A stretch of 64,000 nucleotides of DNA from Poriferisphaera corsica (GCF_007747445.1 NZ_CP036425.1:3146175-3210174); one strand, 5' to 3'. Shown: positions 31,891 through 41,002, counted from the first letter of the stretch. Notes: generated by a model from the letters alone, not told the origin. Made by a program: numbers and translations.

Positions 31891-31980
31891 TCCTGACCCA
31901 ATCCGCTCTAAAATGCCCGCATCCCAATAACGCTTAAACGCTCGGCAACCAGGAGGTGATTGCCGAGCGTTTTCTTTTTT
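31891..31980 (+). ncRNA. Possible very short transcript: promoter plus terminator with no gene between
   Basis: A sigma70-like promoter, TTGATC and TAAAAT with 16-base spacing (about 31888-31915), is followed within 25 bases by a 12-bp stem AACGCTCGGCAA / TTGCCGAGCGTT and a T tract (31936-31980). No plus-strand gene ends here, so the terminator is an orphan. It could be a small RNA of about 60 bases or an attenuator ahead of the pseudopilin-like gene. Confidence 0.4.
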
Positions 31981-32076
31981 TACACTCCCACTCCCTATAT
32001 CCATACCTTCCGTCCCTAAATTCTAATAATATTTTTCCAATTCGTAATCTCATATATAAAAACAGGATGCATTAAT

Positions 32077-32112
32077 TTGTATATACAAGTCGAGCTTATA
32101 TGTATATACAAT
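32077..32112 (+). promoter_or_regulatory. Tandem GntR-type palindromic operators
   Basis: Two copies of the palindrome TTGTATATACAA (32077-32088) and ATGTATATACAA (core 32101-32110) are spaced 23 bases centre to centre, about two helical turns. The pattern matches operators of GntR/HutC-type regulators. They lie about 90-120 bases upstream of the pseudopilin-like gene. Confidence 0.55.
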
Positions 32113-32200
32113 CTATTGATTTAATGCCGCCCGCCCTTTATATTTCAACTAGAGGATCACATCAACACAACCCTAAATCTATCCCATGAAAGGCCAACGC

Positions 32201-32959
32201 ATGAAGAGGTACGCTTTTACACTGATCGAATTGCTTGTTGTCATATCTATCATCGCTTTGTTAATTGGCATTCTCCTGCCAGCACTCGGTGCAGCACGTA
32301 AAACCGCCCAATCAATCAAATGCGCCACGCAAATGCGGCAATTCTCACAAGCAAACCAAATGTACGCCGCCGACTACGATGGCCACATCGTCCCCGCACG
32401 TTCCGGCGGCTCAAACATCGACCAAACCGACTTCTGGGCTCACACGCTCTACCCATACATCGGCCAAGGTGATCTCTCTCAAGATGGCGCAGCTATCGAA
32501 ATCCAAACCGGCGACTCCAACGTTTTCCTCTGCCCATCCTCAACCAACTCATACCGCTTCGCCGATGAATTCGAACACGAACCCGACATGAGCTCTCCTT
32601 GGTTCCGCTACACCTATAGCTACAACCTCCTCGCCCCTCACCACGCACTCAAACGCGCAGGCATCGACGCCACATGGGACTACATCGTAAACGGCGGCGC
32701 AAAACTCGTCAGCATTATCAATCCAACCGAAACCGCCTTCCTTTTCGAAGGCTCCGGCTACTACATGAACACGGACCTCTTCTGGCTTGGCGGCGCTTAC
32801 CCAGCGCTCGCCACGGGACTCGCACCCCACAGCAGCAATTCCGCAAACGTCCCTTTCTTTGACGGCCACGTCGAAACCCTCTCACCCATCAACGACGTCC
32901 CCATCAACGGCGGAGCCTCTCTATGGGGCGGCAATGACGACCCAATCTATAAACCTTAG
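32201..32959 (+). CDS. Type II secretion pseudopilin-like protein with H-X9-DG-like motif
   Basis: The 252-residue protein starts MKRYA followed by FTLIELLVVISIIALLIGIL. This is a class III signal cleaved by prepilin peptidase after Ala5, with Glu10 for pilin assembly. The rest is a C-terminal domain with SNVFLCPSS in the middle and HSSNSANVPFFDGHVETL near the end; this is the planctomycete H-X9-DG pattern, here with ten residues between His and Asp. Such proteins are numerous in planctomycetes, with unknown roles at the cell surface. An in-frame ATG five codons upstream is possible, but AAAGG better serves the chosen start. Confidence 0.88.
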   Translation: MKRYAFTLIELLVVISIIALLIGILLPALGAARKTAQSIKCATQMRQFSQANQMYAADYDGHIVPARSGGSNIDQTDFWAHTLYPYIGQGDLSQDGAAIEIQTGDSNVFLCPSSTNSYRFADEFEHEPDMSSPWFRYTYSYNLLAPHHALKRAGIDATWDYIVNGGAKLVSIINPTETAFLFEGSGYYMNTDLFWLGGAYPALATGLAPHSSNSANVPFFDGHVETLSPINDVPINGGASLWGGNDDPIYKP

Positions 32960-33314
32960 TTTTCCCTCCATACAGTTCACGCAAATGCCTTCTTAGCAAC
33001 AACGCGTCACAACAACACTCAAACTCATAACGAACAGCAACCTCTCAGAATCACCATTTTGCGGGGTTGTTTTTTGTATTTATTTTTTCATTCACATCTG
33101 CCCAATTGCCTTTACCTAAAAACCTTAATTTCAATTCACAAACCCCATCCCCTGCAAACACTTGCCTGAAAGCCTTCTATTCATTTACTTATTTCATCGT
33201 TTTTTTTCTGAGCACCAGCTATTGCATCCGCAAATCTATGTGTTAATGATTGATCACATACTGTTCATGCTTAGTAACCTAATTTTTGCCTACAACGCCT
33301 CTAGAGATGCAAAT
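32960..33314. other. Intergenic with a weak terminator
   Basis: GCAACC (33037) and GGTTGT (33065) can pair across a long loop, followed by TTTTTTG, a weak end for the pseudopilin-like transcript. The rest is AT-rich and presumably contains the promoter of the secreted esterase. Confidence 0.4.
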
Positions 33315-34775
33315 ATGACCACACGCCTAACCATACTCCTCTTTGCAGCATTGCTACCACTCACCACCACATACGCCACAACCAAACAAGACATCCTCAA
33401 TGAATCAATCGCGGGCACGCATGGTCGACTCAACTACCGTTATGTAGCTGCTGAAAATGTAACGCAAGACGAAAAACTTCCACTTGTCATCTTTCTTCAT
33501 GGTTCTGGCGAAGCTGGAACCGACAACAAGAAGCAACTCGCCTCGTATATGCATCCGCTCTATGACACGATTAGAACCAACTCACGTTACAAAGCTCACT
33601 TTCTCGCACCCCAAGACCCAACCCCCGGCTACACCCGTCTCCATCACGGCTTCATCGATCACATCCTCAACACCTACGATAACATCGACCCCAACCGCGT
33701 CTATATCACAGGGGTCTCCGCAGGCGGTGTCGGCACACTCGAATCTCTCGCTCATTTTCACAACAAAATCGCCGCCGCATTAACACTCGGCGCCCCCATG
33801 TCGCTCCCCGCAGCACGAATGATGGCCCAAAACCCCACACCTCTCTGGATGATCGTTGGTAGCAATGACCACATCGTCCCTCTCAACAACATCGCCAAAA
33901 TGTACAACCAAACCCAATACCATGGCTCTCAACCACGACTTACACTCATCCCAAATCAAGGCCATTGGGACTGGGATCGTATGTACTCTCAAGCCCCCGG
34001 CTACACCAACCACTTCATCGGCGGCTCACCCCTCAATAACAACCTCACCGACATTTACGACTGGATGTTTACACAAAAACTCGATCGCCAAACCGTCAAC
34101 ACTCCCCGACCACTCCACACCGGCGAATCCATACGCATCGACTTCGGCCTCGAAGAAAACTTCGCTCAAAACAGTCAATCCATCCAAAACCCCAACAACT
34201 ACTGGAACGATATCGTACGCAACAATGATTGGCCAACATACGATTCATCCAACCCCGACAACAACATCCTCATCAAAAACGCAATCACCACCACAGGCCA
34301 CAAAACCAAAATATCTATCACTCTCAACGATGCTTTCCGATTCATCCAATCCAACAATATTCCCAACAACACCGCCTTCGATGACACCATCATGAACGAC
34401 TCTTGGGTCGTAGGCCACAACTGGCAAAACCGCCAAGGCAAACTTCTCATCACCGGCCTCGAAGTCGACCAAACCTACAACATCAAGATCTTCGCCGCTG
34501 CCTCCATCACCGACACACAACAATCACTCCTCGGCACCTATACCCTTGGTGAAGCATCACAAACATGGGATCTACAAAACACAGCCACACCCTTTATCGA
34601 ATTCGAAAACATCACCACCAATCAGTTCGGGCAACTCCTCCTCACCATCTCCACAACCCCCGGCAACTTCGCCCATATTTCAGCTCTTGAAATAACAGCC
34701 ATCCCCGAACCTAACACCCTCGCAGCCATCTTTATTCTCACCGCCCTTCCCTACATCCGCCACAGAACACACTAA
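33315..34775 (+). CDS. Secreted esterase/PHB-depolymerase-like hydrolase with PEP-CTERM tail
   Basis: The 486-residue exported protein has a signal peptide (about 1-21). An alpha/beta hydrolase domain has the oxyanion region LVIFLHGSGEAG, nucleophile Ser135 in GVSAGG, acid Asp185 (VGSNDHIVP) and His217 (NQGHWDW), as in feruloyl esterase/PHB-depolymerase-like enzymes. Residues about 300-470 form a second, Asn/Thr-rich beta domain, perhaps substrate-binding or adhesive. The tail AIPEPNTLAAIFILTALPYI then RHRTH is a full PEP-CTERM signal, so the enzyme is probably anchored or released by exosortase. The natural ester is unknown. Confidence 0.83.
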   Translation: MTTRLTILLFAALLPLTTTYATTKQDILNESIAGTHGRLNYRYVAAENVTQDEKLPLVIFLHGSGEAGTDNKKQLASYMHPLYDTIRTNSRYKAHFLAPQDPTPGYTRLHHGFIDHILNTYDNIDPNRVYITGVSAGGVGTLESLAHFHNKIAAALTLGAPMSLPAARMMAQNPTPLWMIVGSNDHIVPLNNIAKMYNQTQYHGSQPRLTLIPNQGHWDWDRMYSQAPGYTNHFIGGSPLNNNLTDIYDWMFTQKLDRQTVNTPRPLHTGESIRIDFGLEENFAQNSQSIQNPNNYWNDIVRNNDWPTYDSSNPDNNILIKNAITTTGHKTKISITLNDAFRFIQSNNIPNNTAFDDTIMNDSWVVGHNWQNRQGKLLITGLEVDQTYNIKIFAAASITDTQQSLLGTYTLGEASQTWDLQNTATPFIEFENITTNQFGQLLLTISTTPGNFAHISALEITAIPEPNTLAAIFILTALPYIRHRTH

Positions 34776-34886
34776 AGCAACTCAGTCGTTGCTGCACAAA
34801 AGTATGCGCCACAATAAACCAAAACCAAACTCATTTCTCATAAATTCATATCTTAATCTTATAACCAAACCAAATCCTACCTCTCT

Positions 34887-34913
34887 AAGCCTAACTATAA
34901 GTTAGGCTTTTTC
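34887..34913 (+). terminator. Rho-independent terminator after the esterase gene
   Basis: The 9-bp arms AAGCCTAAC / GTTAGGCTT with loop TATAA are followed by TTTTC. Confidence 0.85.
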
Positions 34914-35443
34914 ATACCAATCACACAACCAGTCACACCACACCATTTTTAACAATTACATCTCCGCAATAAAACGATGCAACTTTCCATGCAACTACAT
35001 CCAATAGCCACACTCTTCACTTACAATCGCTTCAATATTCCCATTCATAAATTCGTTCCCACAGCCTCCACAAAACTCAACCAATTCACTTTTACCATCC
35101 AACTCACCTAACAGCCTCTTCCATCTCACTCCTCTTCCTCAACGAGCTTGTCAATTGACCATAGCAAGTGATACTAACTAATGATTAGATATCTATTAAT
35201 TTCATAACCAACCGTCCATGCCATGACGACGAATTTGGTAACCACAGCCGCAACCAATAACTCTTACATAACCCCAACCCACTCCTTCTCAACATCACCA
35301 AACCAATCCGACAAACAACCCCAAAACCGTGTAAAATCAACGAATATCGCTCCAAATCAGCGATATCCCCCCGTCAGACGCATGCACCGCCTCACGGGCC
35401 ACAACAGAAACCAAACGCCTAAGTTTAGGTACAGGATAGACTT
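34914..35443. other. Intergenic upstream of gatB
   Basis: No gene supported. A 12-base palindrome CCTAAGTTTAGG lies 15 bases before the gatB start and AGGA serves as its ribosome binding site. Otherwise it is AT- and C-rich sequence without hairpins. Confidence 0.4.
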
Positions 35444-36955
35444 ATGTCGGAAACTACAGGCCTCAAAGCCAAGCTCAAAGTCGGAATGGAGATCCACGTC
35501 GAACTCGCAACGCGATCGAAGATGTGGACAGCCGCACCCAACGTCGCGCACCCCGACTTCTTCGATGCTGAACCCAACACACTTCTCTCGCCCGTTGTCA
35601 TTGGCATGCCCGGCACTCTGCCCGTCATGAACAAAGAAGCCGTCCAGATGTCGATCAAGGTCGGCCTCGCCCTCGGCTGCGAAATCGCCAAGAAATGCAA
35701 ATGGGATCGCAAGTCATACTACTACCCTGACTTGCCGAAAAACTACCAGATCTCGCAATACGACCAACCGATCTGCGGCGAAGGCGAAATCGACATCCCC
35801 CTCACCGACGATCCCAACGGCCCAGCCAAAACTATCCGCATCACACGCGCTCACCTCGAAGAAGATGCTGGCAAGCTTGCCCACGAGGGCCCCGGAGGCA
35901 TCCAAATGGATCACTCCATCGTCGACCTCAATCGCGCCGGCACACCGCTTCTCGAAATCGTGACCGAGCCAGATTTCAGTTCAGCCGATGAAGCCGTCAC
36001 ATTCGGCCAGATGCTTCGCGATATCTGCCGCCACCTCGGCGTCTCCGAAGGCATCATGCAAAAAGGCCACATGCGTTTTGAGCCCAACATCAACGTCGAA
36101 ATTGAAAAAGACGGCAAAACCTTCAAAACACCCATCGTTGAAATTAAAAACCTCAACAGCTTCCGTGCCGTCCACGGTGCCATCACCCATGAGTACGATC
36201 GTCAGATCGAAGAGTGGCTGGAAAACGGCATCGTGATGGGCGCAAGAGCAAAAACCACCAGAGGCTGGGACGATGTCAAAGGCGTTACTGTTCTCCAACG
36301 CACCAAAGAAGATGCTGACGAATATCGCTACTTCCCAGACCCGGATCTCGTTGACCTGATCGTTGATGAGCAATGGCTTGTCGAACTAGGCAAAGAGGTC
36401 ACAGAGCTCCCATTCATCAAACTCCAGCGGTACATGGGCGAATACAAACTGGGCGAGAAAGATGCCCGCGCATTGGTCGATGAACCAGCCACAACACGCT
36501 ACTACGAAAAAGCTTTAGAACTCGGCATGGAGCCTAAGCGTGCCGCCACCCTACTGCTGAACTACGGCCTCAAACGTGCAAACGAAGCGGGCGTCCGTAT
36601 CGACGAGATCGGTATCACCCCTGAGCAAGTCGTTGGTATCGAAGCACTTCTCAAAGCTGACAAGATCGGCTCATCAGCAGCTGACGAATTATTCGGCTAC
36701 TGCTGTGAAAGTGATGACACACCCGAAAAGCTCGCCAATACACACGGATTGATCCAAGTCTCAGACACAAGCGCACTTGAAGGCTTTGTTGATGAAGTGC
36801 TCGCCAACGATCGCAACGCCAAGATCGTCGCCGACATCGAAGGCGGCAAAGACGCAGCCATCGGCGCCCTAATCGGCCAAATCATGAAGTTATCCAAAGG
36901 CCAGGCGAACCCCAAAATGATCCGCGAGATCATCATCGCCAAAGTCCGCAGCTAG
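35444..36955 (+). CDS. gatB: Aspartyl/glutamyl-tRNA(Asn/Gln) amidotransferase subunit B
   Basis: This is subunit B of the GatCAB complex, which phosphorylates the misacylated tRNA-bound Glu/Asp and amidates it to Gln/Asn. The 503 residues include the conserved start KVGMEIHVELAT, the YYYPDLPKNYQISQYDQPI catalytic segment, HLEEDAGK, and VDLNRAGTPLLEIVTEPD. The C-terminal YqeY-like tail domain ends GQIMKLSKGQANPKMIREII. gatA and gatC are not adjacent, so the subunits are encoded at separate loci. The ATG has AGGA 10 bases upstream, and a strong terminator follows. Confidence 0.97.
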   Translation: MSETTGLKAKLKVGMEIHVELATRSKMWTAAPNVAHPDFFDAEPNTLLSPVVIGMPGTLPVMNKEAVQMSIKVGLALGCEIAKKCKWDRKSYYYPDLPKNYQISQYDQPICGEGEIDIPLTDDPNGPAKTIRITRAHLEEDAGKLAHEGPGGIQMDHSIVDLNRAGTPLLEIVTEPDFSSADEAVTFGQMLRDICRHLGVSEGIMQKGHMRFEPNINVEIEKDGKTFKTPIVEIKNLNSFRAVHGAITHEYDRQIEEWLENGIVMGARAKTTRGWDDVKGVTVLQRTKEDADEYRYFPDPDLVDLIVDEQWLVELGKEVTELPFIKLQRYMGEYKLGEKDARALVDEPATTRYYEKALELGMEPKRAATLLLNYGLKRANEAGVRIDEIGITPEQVVGIEALLKADKIGSSAADELFGYCCESDDTPEKLANTHGLIQVSDTSALEGFVDEVLANDRNAKIVADIEGGKDAAIGALIGQIMKLSKGQANPKMIREIIIAKVRS

Positions 36956-36981
36956 CCAGGACTTCAACCCATCCAACAAAC

Positions 36982-37014
36982 AAAACGGATCTGCAATGCA
37001 GATCCGTTTTTCTT
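36982..37014. terminator. Strong bidirectional terminator
   Basis: Perfect 13-bp arms AAAACGGATCTGC / GCAGATCCGTTTT with a 3-base loop provide T tracts in both directions, between the convergent gatB and RDD genes. Confidence 0.9.
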
Positions 37015-37042
37015 TCATGAATCCCAACCAACGACTGCCAGC

Positions 37043-38977
37043 CTATCGCTTGGTGAGGTCGTTGGGTTCGTCGTCGGATGGATCTTGTGGTTGATCGCCG
37101 TTGTGCGTGTCTTCATCCAGATGGTGAGCAGTATCTTTAGATTTGGGAATGACGACGACGGTGTGGGCGAAGATGTCACCAACACGTTGCTTGTGCTGAG
37201 TAAAGAGAGGAAAGAGCAGAGCAATCTGGATGAGGAGTTCGATGATTCGGAGCAAGCCACGGAACAGGGATTGATAAGCGGTAGGTGCGTTGCCCTGCAA
37301 GTTGGTGACACAGATGCCGGTGAGGATCTTACCCAGCGTGCGGCCTTTGGTGAGGATCTCGGTGATGGTGGTATGCGCAATAAAGCAGGCAATGAGCACA
37401 ATCGCGGGGATCATCTGAGTAAAAGTGAGGTTGGCATTGGTCGGCCAAGTGCCGAGAAGTTCGGAGAAAGATTTATGGAAGACAAACATGAGCGGAAAAA
37501 AGACGATGCCAAAATCGATCGCGGCGGCGAGCATTCGGCGAGGAAAATCGCAATATGTGAGGTGTTTCGGCAACGTCACGATATTAGATTTCGGATCGCG
37601 GAACAGGAAAAGAACCAGCAGAAGCGTCGCAAGAGCAATGAGGAAGAGTGAGATGATGGATTGAGTAACCTGTTCAGCAAACTGAGGAATAGAGGCGGTG
37701 AGGGTTTGGAAGTTAGCATTGGTTTTGGCAATCGTTAGTGGCTTGCCTTGTAATGTGAGCTGTGCGAGATCAAGCGCGATATTGTGCGAGTCGGGAGGCG
37801 TAAAGCCCCACATACTGGTTGTGGTTTGCGGCTTAGTCGGTTTATGCTCAGGACGAGCGGCAAGCAGAGCAAGATTGGCGTTGTAAGGAATAGCCTGCCA
37901 ATCGGATGTATTCGGTATAGCCAAAGAGAGTGAGCCAACGGGGATCGCATGATCGTCACGGATGATGGTGTAGTCGATGGTTAGATCAGGATGAGACTGA
38001 TCTTGCCGCGCATGAATGAGTTGATTGCTTTGAGCGAAGAAGGTGCGTGGCGATTGGGCTGTAGAATTGGCTGGAGACGGCAGGGCAATATTGGTCGTGT
38101 CCCACGACTCGGCTTTTAAGTTGTAAGAAAAGATGCGGAAATCGTGATCATTGTTGTTGGGCTGCGTAATGATAACGGGGTAGTCGTCCGCAGGGTTCTG
38201 AGCCACAAGCCAAACAGGACGGCGATGAGGAAAGTCAGCTGGGAGCGGCGTGAGCTGCCAGCGACCATTCATGAGGATAAACAGATAATCGTTGCCGGGA
38301 GCGGTATCAGGCAAGGTAACAGTCGATGACGAATTGGTATCGTCTTGCGATTGCGTATCAGCCTGCTGACTGTCGAATACCTCTTCTCGTTGAAACTCCT
38401 CGATAGCAGCCTGCGCGTCGTCTGCAGATTCGAAATTGAGCATCGCGAATGTATGCATATCAGAGGCCGCAAGTGCGCGTAGTGTGCCGTTATGAAGGAT
38501 GGGCGGCTGAGGAGCAATGTCGTAAGAAAAGAAATCCTGATTGCTCAGACGGATCGGGGTGACCGTCTGAAAAGCGATGCCTTGAGAAAGCTGGTAAGCA
38601 AGGGTCAGATTGTTCGGCGACGCGGCAAGACCGTTAGGCAGAAGATAACCCGTGATGTTGGCAGCGTAAGCGATGGTAGCTGTCGGGTCATTGATATTGC
38701 GGTGATAAACGGAAACCGCTGGCGTAGGCTTCGCTGATGCCTCTGCTTTCGCTTTTGACTGAGCGGCATCATCTTCTGCTGAAGCGGGAGTTGGGGGGGT
38801 GTGGGGGGTGGGGGGAGCGGGGGGTGTTTGATCGTGAGGATAGACATACCAGAGGTTATCGTTAGAAGCCACGGCAGAGAGGTCTTGAGCATAGGCAGCC
38901 GACGCGAGCGCGAAGCACAGGCATGGGATTGCAATTAGGCGAAAGAGAGTAGCAATAGTACTAGGGATTGATTTCAT
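37043..38977 (-). CDS. RDD-domain membrane protein with large exported N-terminal region
   Basis: The 644-residue protein has a signal peptide (cleavage after about AAYAQ, 30). A long extracytoplasmic part of about 400 residues contains a Pro-rich run (TPPAPPTPHTPPTP) and repeated beta-strand patterns that could be a propeller. Then come one helix and the C-terminal RDD domain: FPRRMLAAAIDFGIVFF, KGRTLGKILTGICV and GDIFAHTVVV. RDD domains are membrane modules with suggested roles in small-molecule or ion transport; coupling to a large exported sensor-like domain is uncommon. No partner gene suggests a function. Confidence 0.75.
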   Translation of the reverse strand: MKSIPSTIATLFRLIAIPCLCFALASAAYAQDLSAVASNDNLWYVYPHDQTPPAPPTPHTPPTPASAEDDAAQSKAKAEASAKPTPAVSVYHRNINDPTATIAYAANITGYLLPNGLAASPNNLTLAYQLSQGIAFQTVTPIRLSNQDFFSYDIAPQPPILHNGTLRALAASDMHTFAMLNFESADDAQAAIEEFQREEVFDSQQADTQSQDDTNSSSTVTLPDTAPGNDYLFILMNGRWQLTPLPADFPHRRPVWLVAQNPADDYPVIITQPNNNDHDFRIFSYNLKAESWDTTNIALPSPANSTAQSPRTFFAQSNQLIHARQDQSHPDLTIDYTIIRDDHAIPVGSLSLAIPNTSDWQAIPYNANLALLAARPEHKPTKPQTTTSMWGFTPPDSHNIALDLAQLTLQGKPLTIAKTNANFQTLTASIPQFAEQVTQSIISLFLIALATLLLVLFLFRDPKSNIVTLPKHLTYCDFPRRMLAAAIDFGIVFFPLMFVFHKSFSELLGTWPTNANLTFTQMIPAIVLIACFIAHTTITEILTKGRTLGKILTGICVTNLQGNAPTAYQSLFRGLLRIIELLIQIALLFPLFTQHKQRVGDIFAHTVVVIPKSKDTAHHLDEDTHNGDQPQDPSDDEPNDLTKR

Positions 38978-39136
38978 GTTACGGATAAGGTTACGTGAAA
39001 GTGGTGAGAGGGCAAATACGAGGCGGCAGATTTTGGGGATATAAGTATTTTCGGTAGTGACACGGGTTTTGCTTCATTAATGCGCGAGCGTGTGCGCGAT
39101 AAGACGCAATAGGGGGGGAATGGTACAATTGCGAGC

Positions 39137-40084
39137 ATGCTGAAATACAGGCTGACATTTGGGCCGCTCATGATCGCGGCATTGCTGGGTTTGATCTGGT
39201 TGGATAACCGACTAGATCAGATCGATATTTCAGGCACATGGATGCAGGATTTATTCATGGGACGAGCCTATCTACCCGCCGGATTGGTCATGTTGGGACT
39301 CTTCCTGCTGCTGATCACGCTCAGTGTGGGGGAACTCGTGAGGATGTTCCGAGCAAAAGATGCACGCGTCGATTTTCTCATGCTCTGGCTGAGCGGAATG
39401 ATCGGCTGCACCTTGGTCTACGTGATCCCTTACACCCTGGATAGCCAGACCACGATCGCAATCTACGCTTCGTTCATGGCAGGCTTGTTCATGCTCACGC
39501 TACTGAGATTAGCCTTCAAAAAGACGACCAAAGGCGCGCTGCTTATCGGCAGCATCACGATGTTCGGGTTCATCTACATCGGCGTATTACCGGGATTTTA
39601 CCTCGCCATTCGCCGTTGGCATGAGGCGTGGGTCGTGGCAGCAATCATTCTGATCATCAAATCATGTGATATTGGCGCTTTCTTCACCGGCTGCTCAATC
39701 GGGAAACACAAAATGATCCCTTGGCTAAGCCCGAAAAAAACATGGGAAGGGCTTGCAGGTGGGGTCATCTTCGCAGGACTCGTCTCGATGGGGATGGTGG
39801 CCTTAGGCAACTGGACAGGGGTACTAGGACGATTCGAGGGCGGCCGGGAGTTTGTAACCCACGAGTACCCGCTTTGGTTTGGTTTTGTCGTAGGGATGGC
39901 ATTCGGGATTTTGGGGCAAGCAGGCGATCTGACAGCCAGCATGTTCAAGCGAGACGCGAATATCAAAGATTCAGGCAGTGTGATCCCTGGTTTTGGGGGG
40001 TTAATCGACGTGCTGGACAGCCCGGTATTGGTCGCCCCGTTTGCCTATTGGGTTTTAGTGATTGCAGAGGTTTTTAGCCGGTAA
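39137..40084 (+). CDS. cdsA: Phosphatidate cytidylyltransferase
   Basis: It makes CDP-diacylglycerol from phosphatidate and CTP, the branch point of phospholipid synthesis, in the inner membrane. The 315 residues have about eight hydrophobic segments and the CDS signature near the C-terminus: SMFKRDANIKDSGSVIPG followed by FGGLIDVLDS. The usual HGG of this signature (PGHGGxxDRxDS) is FGG here and DR is DV, variants I believe occur in planctomycete-type CdsA. The catalytic acidic residues KD and D remain. It lies upstream of infC with its own spacing, not in an isoprenoid or LPS operon. Confidence 0.9.
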   Translation: MLKYRLTFGPLMIAALLGLIWLDNRLDQIDISGTWMQDLFMGRAYLPAGLVMLGLFLLLITLSVGELVRMFRAKDARVDFLMLWLSGMIGCTLVYVIPYTLDSQTTIAIYASFMAGLFMLTLLRLAFKKTTKGALLIGSITMFGFIYIGVLPGFYLAIRRWHEAWVVAAIILIIKSCDIGAFFTGCSIGKHKMIPWLSPKKTWEGLAGGVIFAGLVSMGMVALGNWTGVLGRFEGGREFVTHEYPLWFGFVVGMAFGILGQAGDLTASMFKRDANIKDSGSVIPGFGGLIDVLDSPVLVAPFAYWVLVIAEVFSR

Positions 40085-40231
40085 AAAGGCGATTTAAACG
40101 AGCAAATTGCAGGAAGACAGGAGTGAAGTGGAGGGGTGATAGGGCGTGAAAGCATAAAAAGGGGGTTGAATTCGAGAAAAAAAGTTAATTATGGGCGGGA
40201 AGTGGACATGCAAGTGGGATTTTTGACGATA

Positions 40232-40338
40232 TGATATAATGTGGCTCGGGAGTATCGAGCCGGGCGTCTTAGCGCAGCTAGGGCGTCGTGTTTGTATACA
40301 GAGATTTATGTGTAGTCATTGTTACTGGAGATTTTACC
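40232..40338 (+). promoter_or_regulatory. infC promoter and structured leader
   Basis: An extended -10 box, TGATATAAT (40232-40240), has no good -35 partner. The leader of about 95 bases contains a hairpin GGCTCG / CGAGCC and ends with CTGGAG 8 bases before the probable ATC start codon. Leader structure plus a rare start codon is what IF-3 autoregulation uses in E. coli. Confidence 0.5.
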
Positions 40339-40947
40339 ATCGCTAGACGCTTTAAACCGCAGCCGAAGGACACGGGTAAGAGATTACGTGTCAACGATCA
40401 GATTCGCATTTCACCAATTCGGCTGATTAGTGAAGACAATGAGCAAATGGGTGTCGTGCAGGTAGAAGATGCGAAACGTCGTGCACGCGATGCCGGTTTA
40501 GACTTGGTCGAGGTTTCACCAAACAGTGAGCCGTCGGTTTGTCGTATCATGGATTACGGCAAATGGAAGTACGCTCAGAAAAAGAAAGAGCAAAAAGCCA
40601 AAAGCCACGCCAAACAGAGCGAGCTCAAAGGCATCCGCCTCCGTCCAAAGATTGACTCACACGACCTTGAGATCAAATTGAACAAAGCCCGTGGCTTCCT
40701 CGAAGAAGGCAACAAGGTTCAGTTCATGATGCTCTTCCGTGGCCGCGAAGTGGCGCACAAGGATATCGGCTACGGCCACATGAACGATATCGTTGAAAAG
40801 CTCAGCGACATCGCGAAGATTGAATCTCCTGCACAACTGCAAGGCCGCCGCATGGGCATGGTTCTCGCACCAGACCGTAGCGGCAAGCAAAAGCCTGCCG
40901 CCAAGAAGGATGCACCCACACCTCAAAGGCAGCCTGCACAGTCATAA
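40339..40947 (+). CDS. infC: Translation initiation factor IF-3, probable ATC start
   Basis: IF-3 binds the 30S subunit and checks start codon and initiator tRNA pairing. From ATC the protein has 202 residues. The N-domain has RVNDQIR, EDNEQMGVVQVEDAKRRARD and GLDLVEVSPNSEPSVCRIMDYGK; a basic linker follows; the C-domain has IRLRPKIDSHDLEIKLNKA, MLFRGREVAH and GRRMGMVLAP. A C-terminal Lys/Pro/Gln tail is extra. No ATG or GTG lies near the expected N-terminus. The only canonical in-frame start is GTG 17 codons upstream with a poor ribosome binding site, while ATC has CTGGAG at ideal distance. rpmI and rplT, which usually follow infC, are absent. Confidence 0.93.
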   Translation: MARRFKPQPKDTGKRLRVNDQIRISPIRLISEDNEQMGVVQVEDAKRRARDAGLDLVEVSPNSEPSVCRIMDYGKWKYAQKKKEQKAKSHAKQSELKGIRLRPKIDSHDLEIKLNKARGFLEEGNKVQFMMLFRGREVAHKDIGYGHMNDIVEKLSDIAKIESPAQLQGRRMGMVLAPDRSGKQKPAAKKDAPTPQRQPAQS

Positions 40948-41002
40948 TGCAATCAAGCAGATCAAGGCAACCGCCCTGCTCTGTCATGAAATAGATCACA
41001 AC

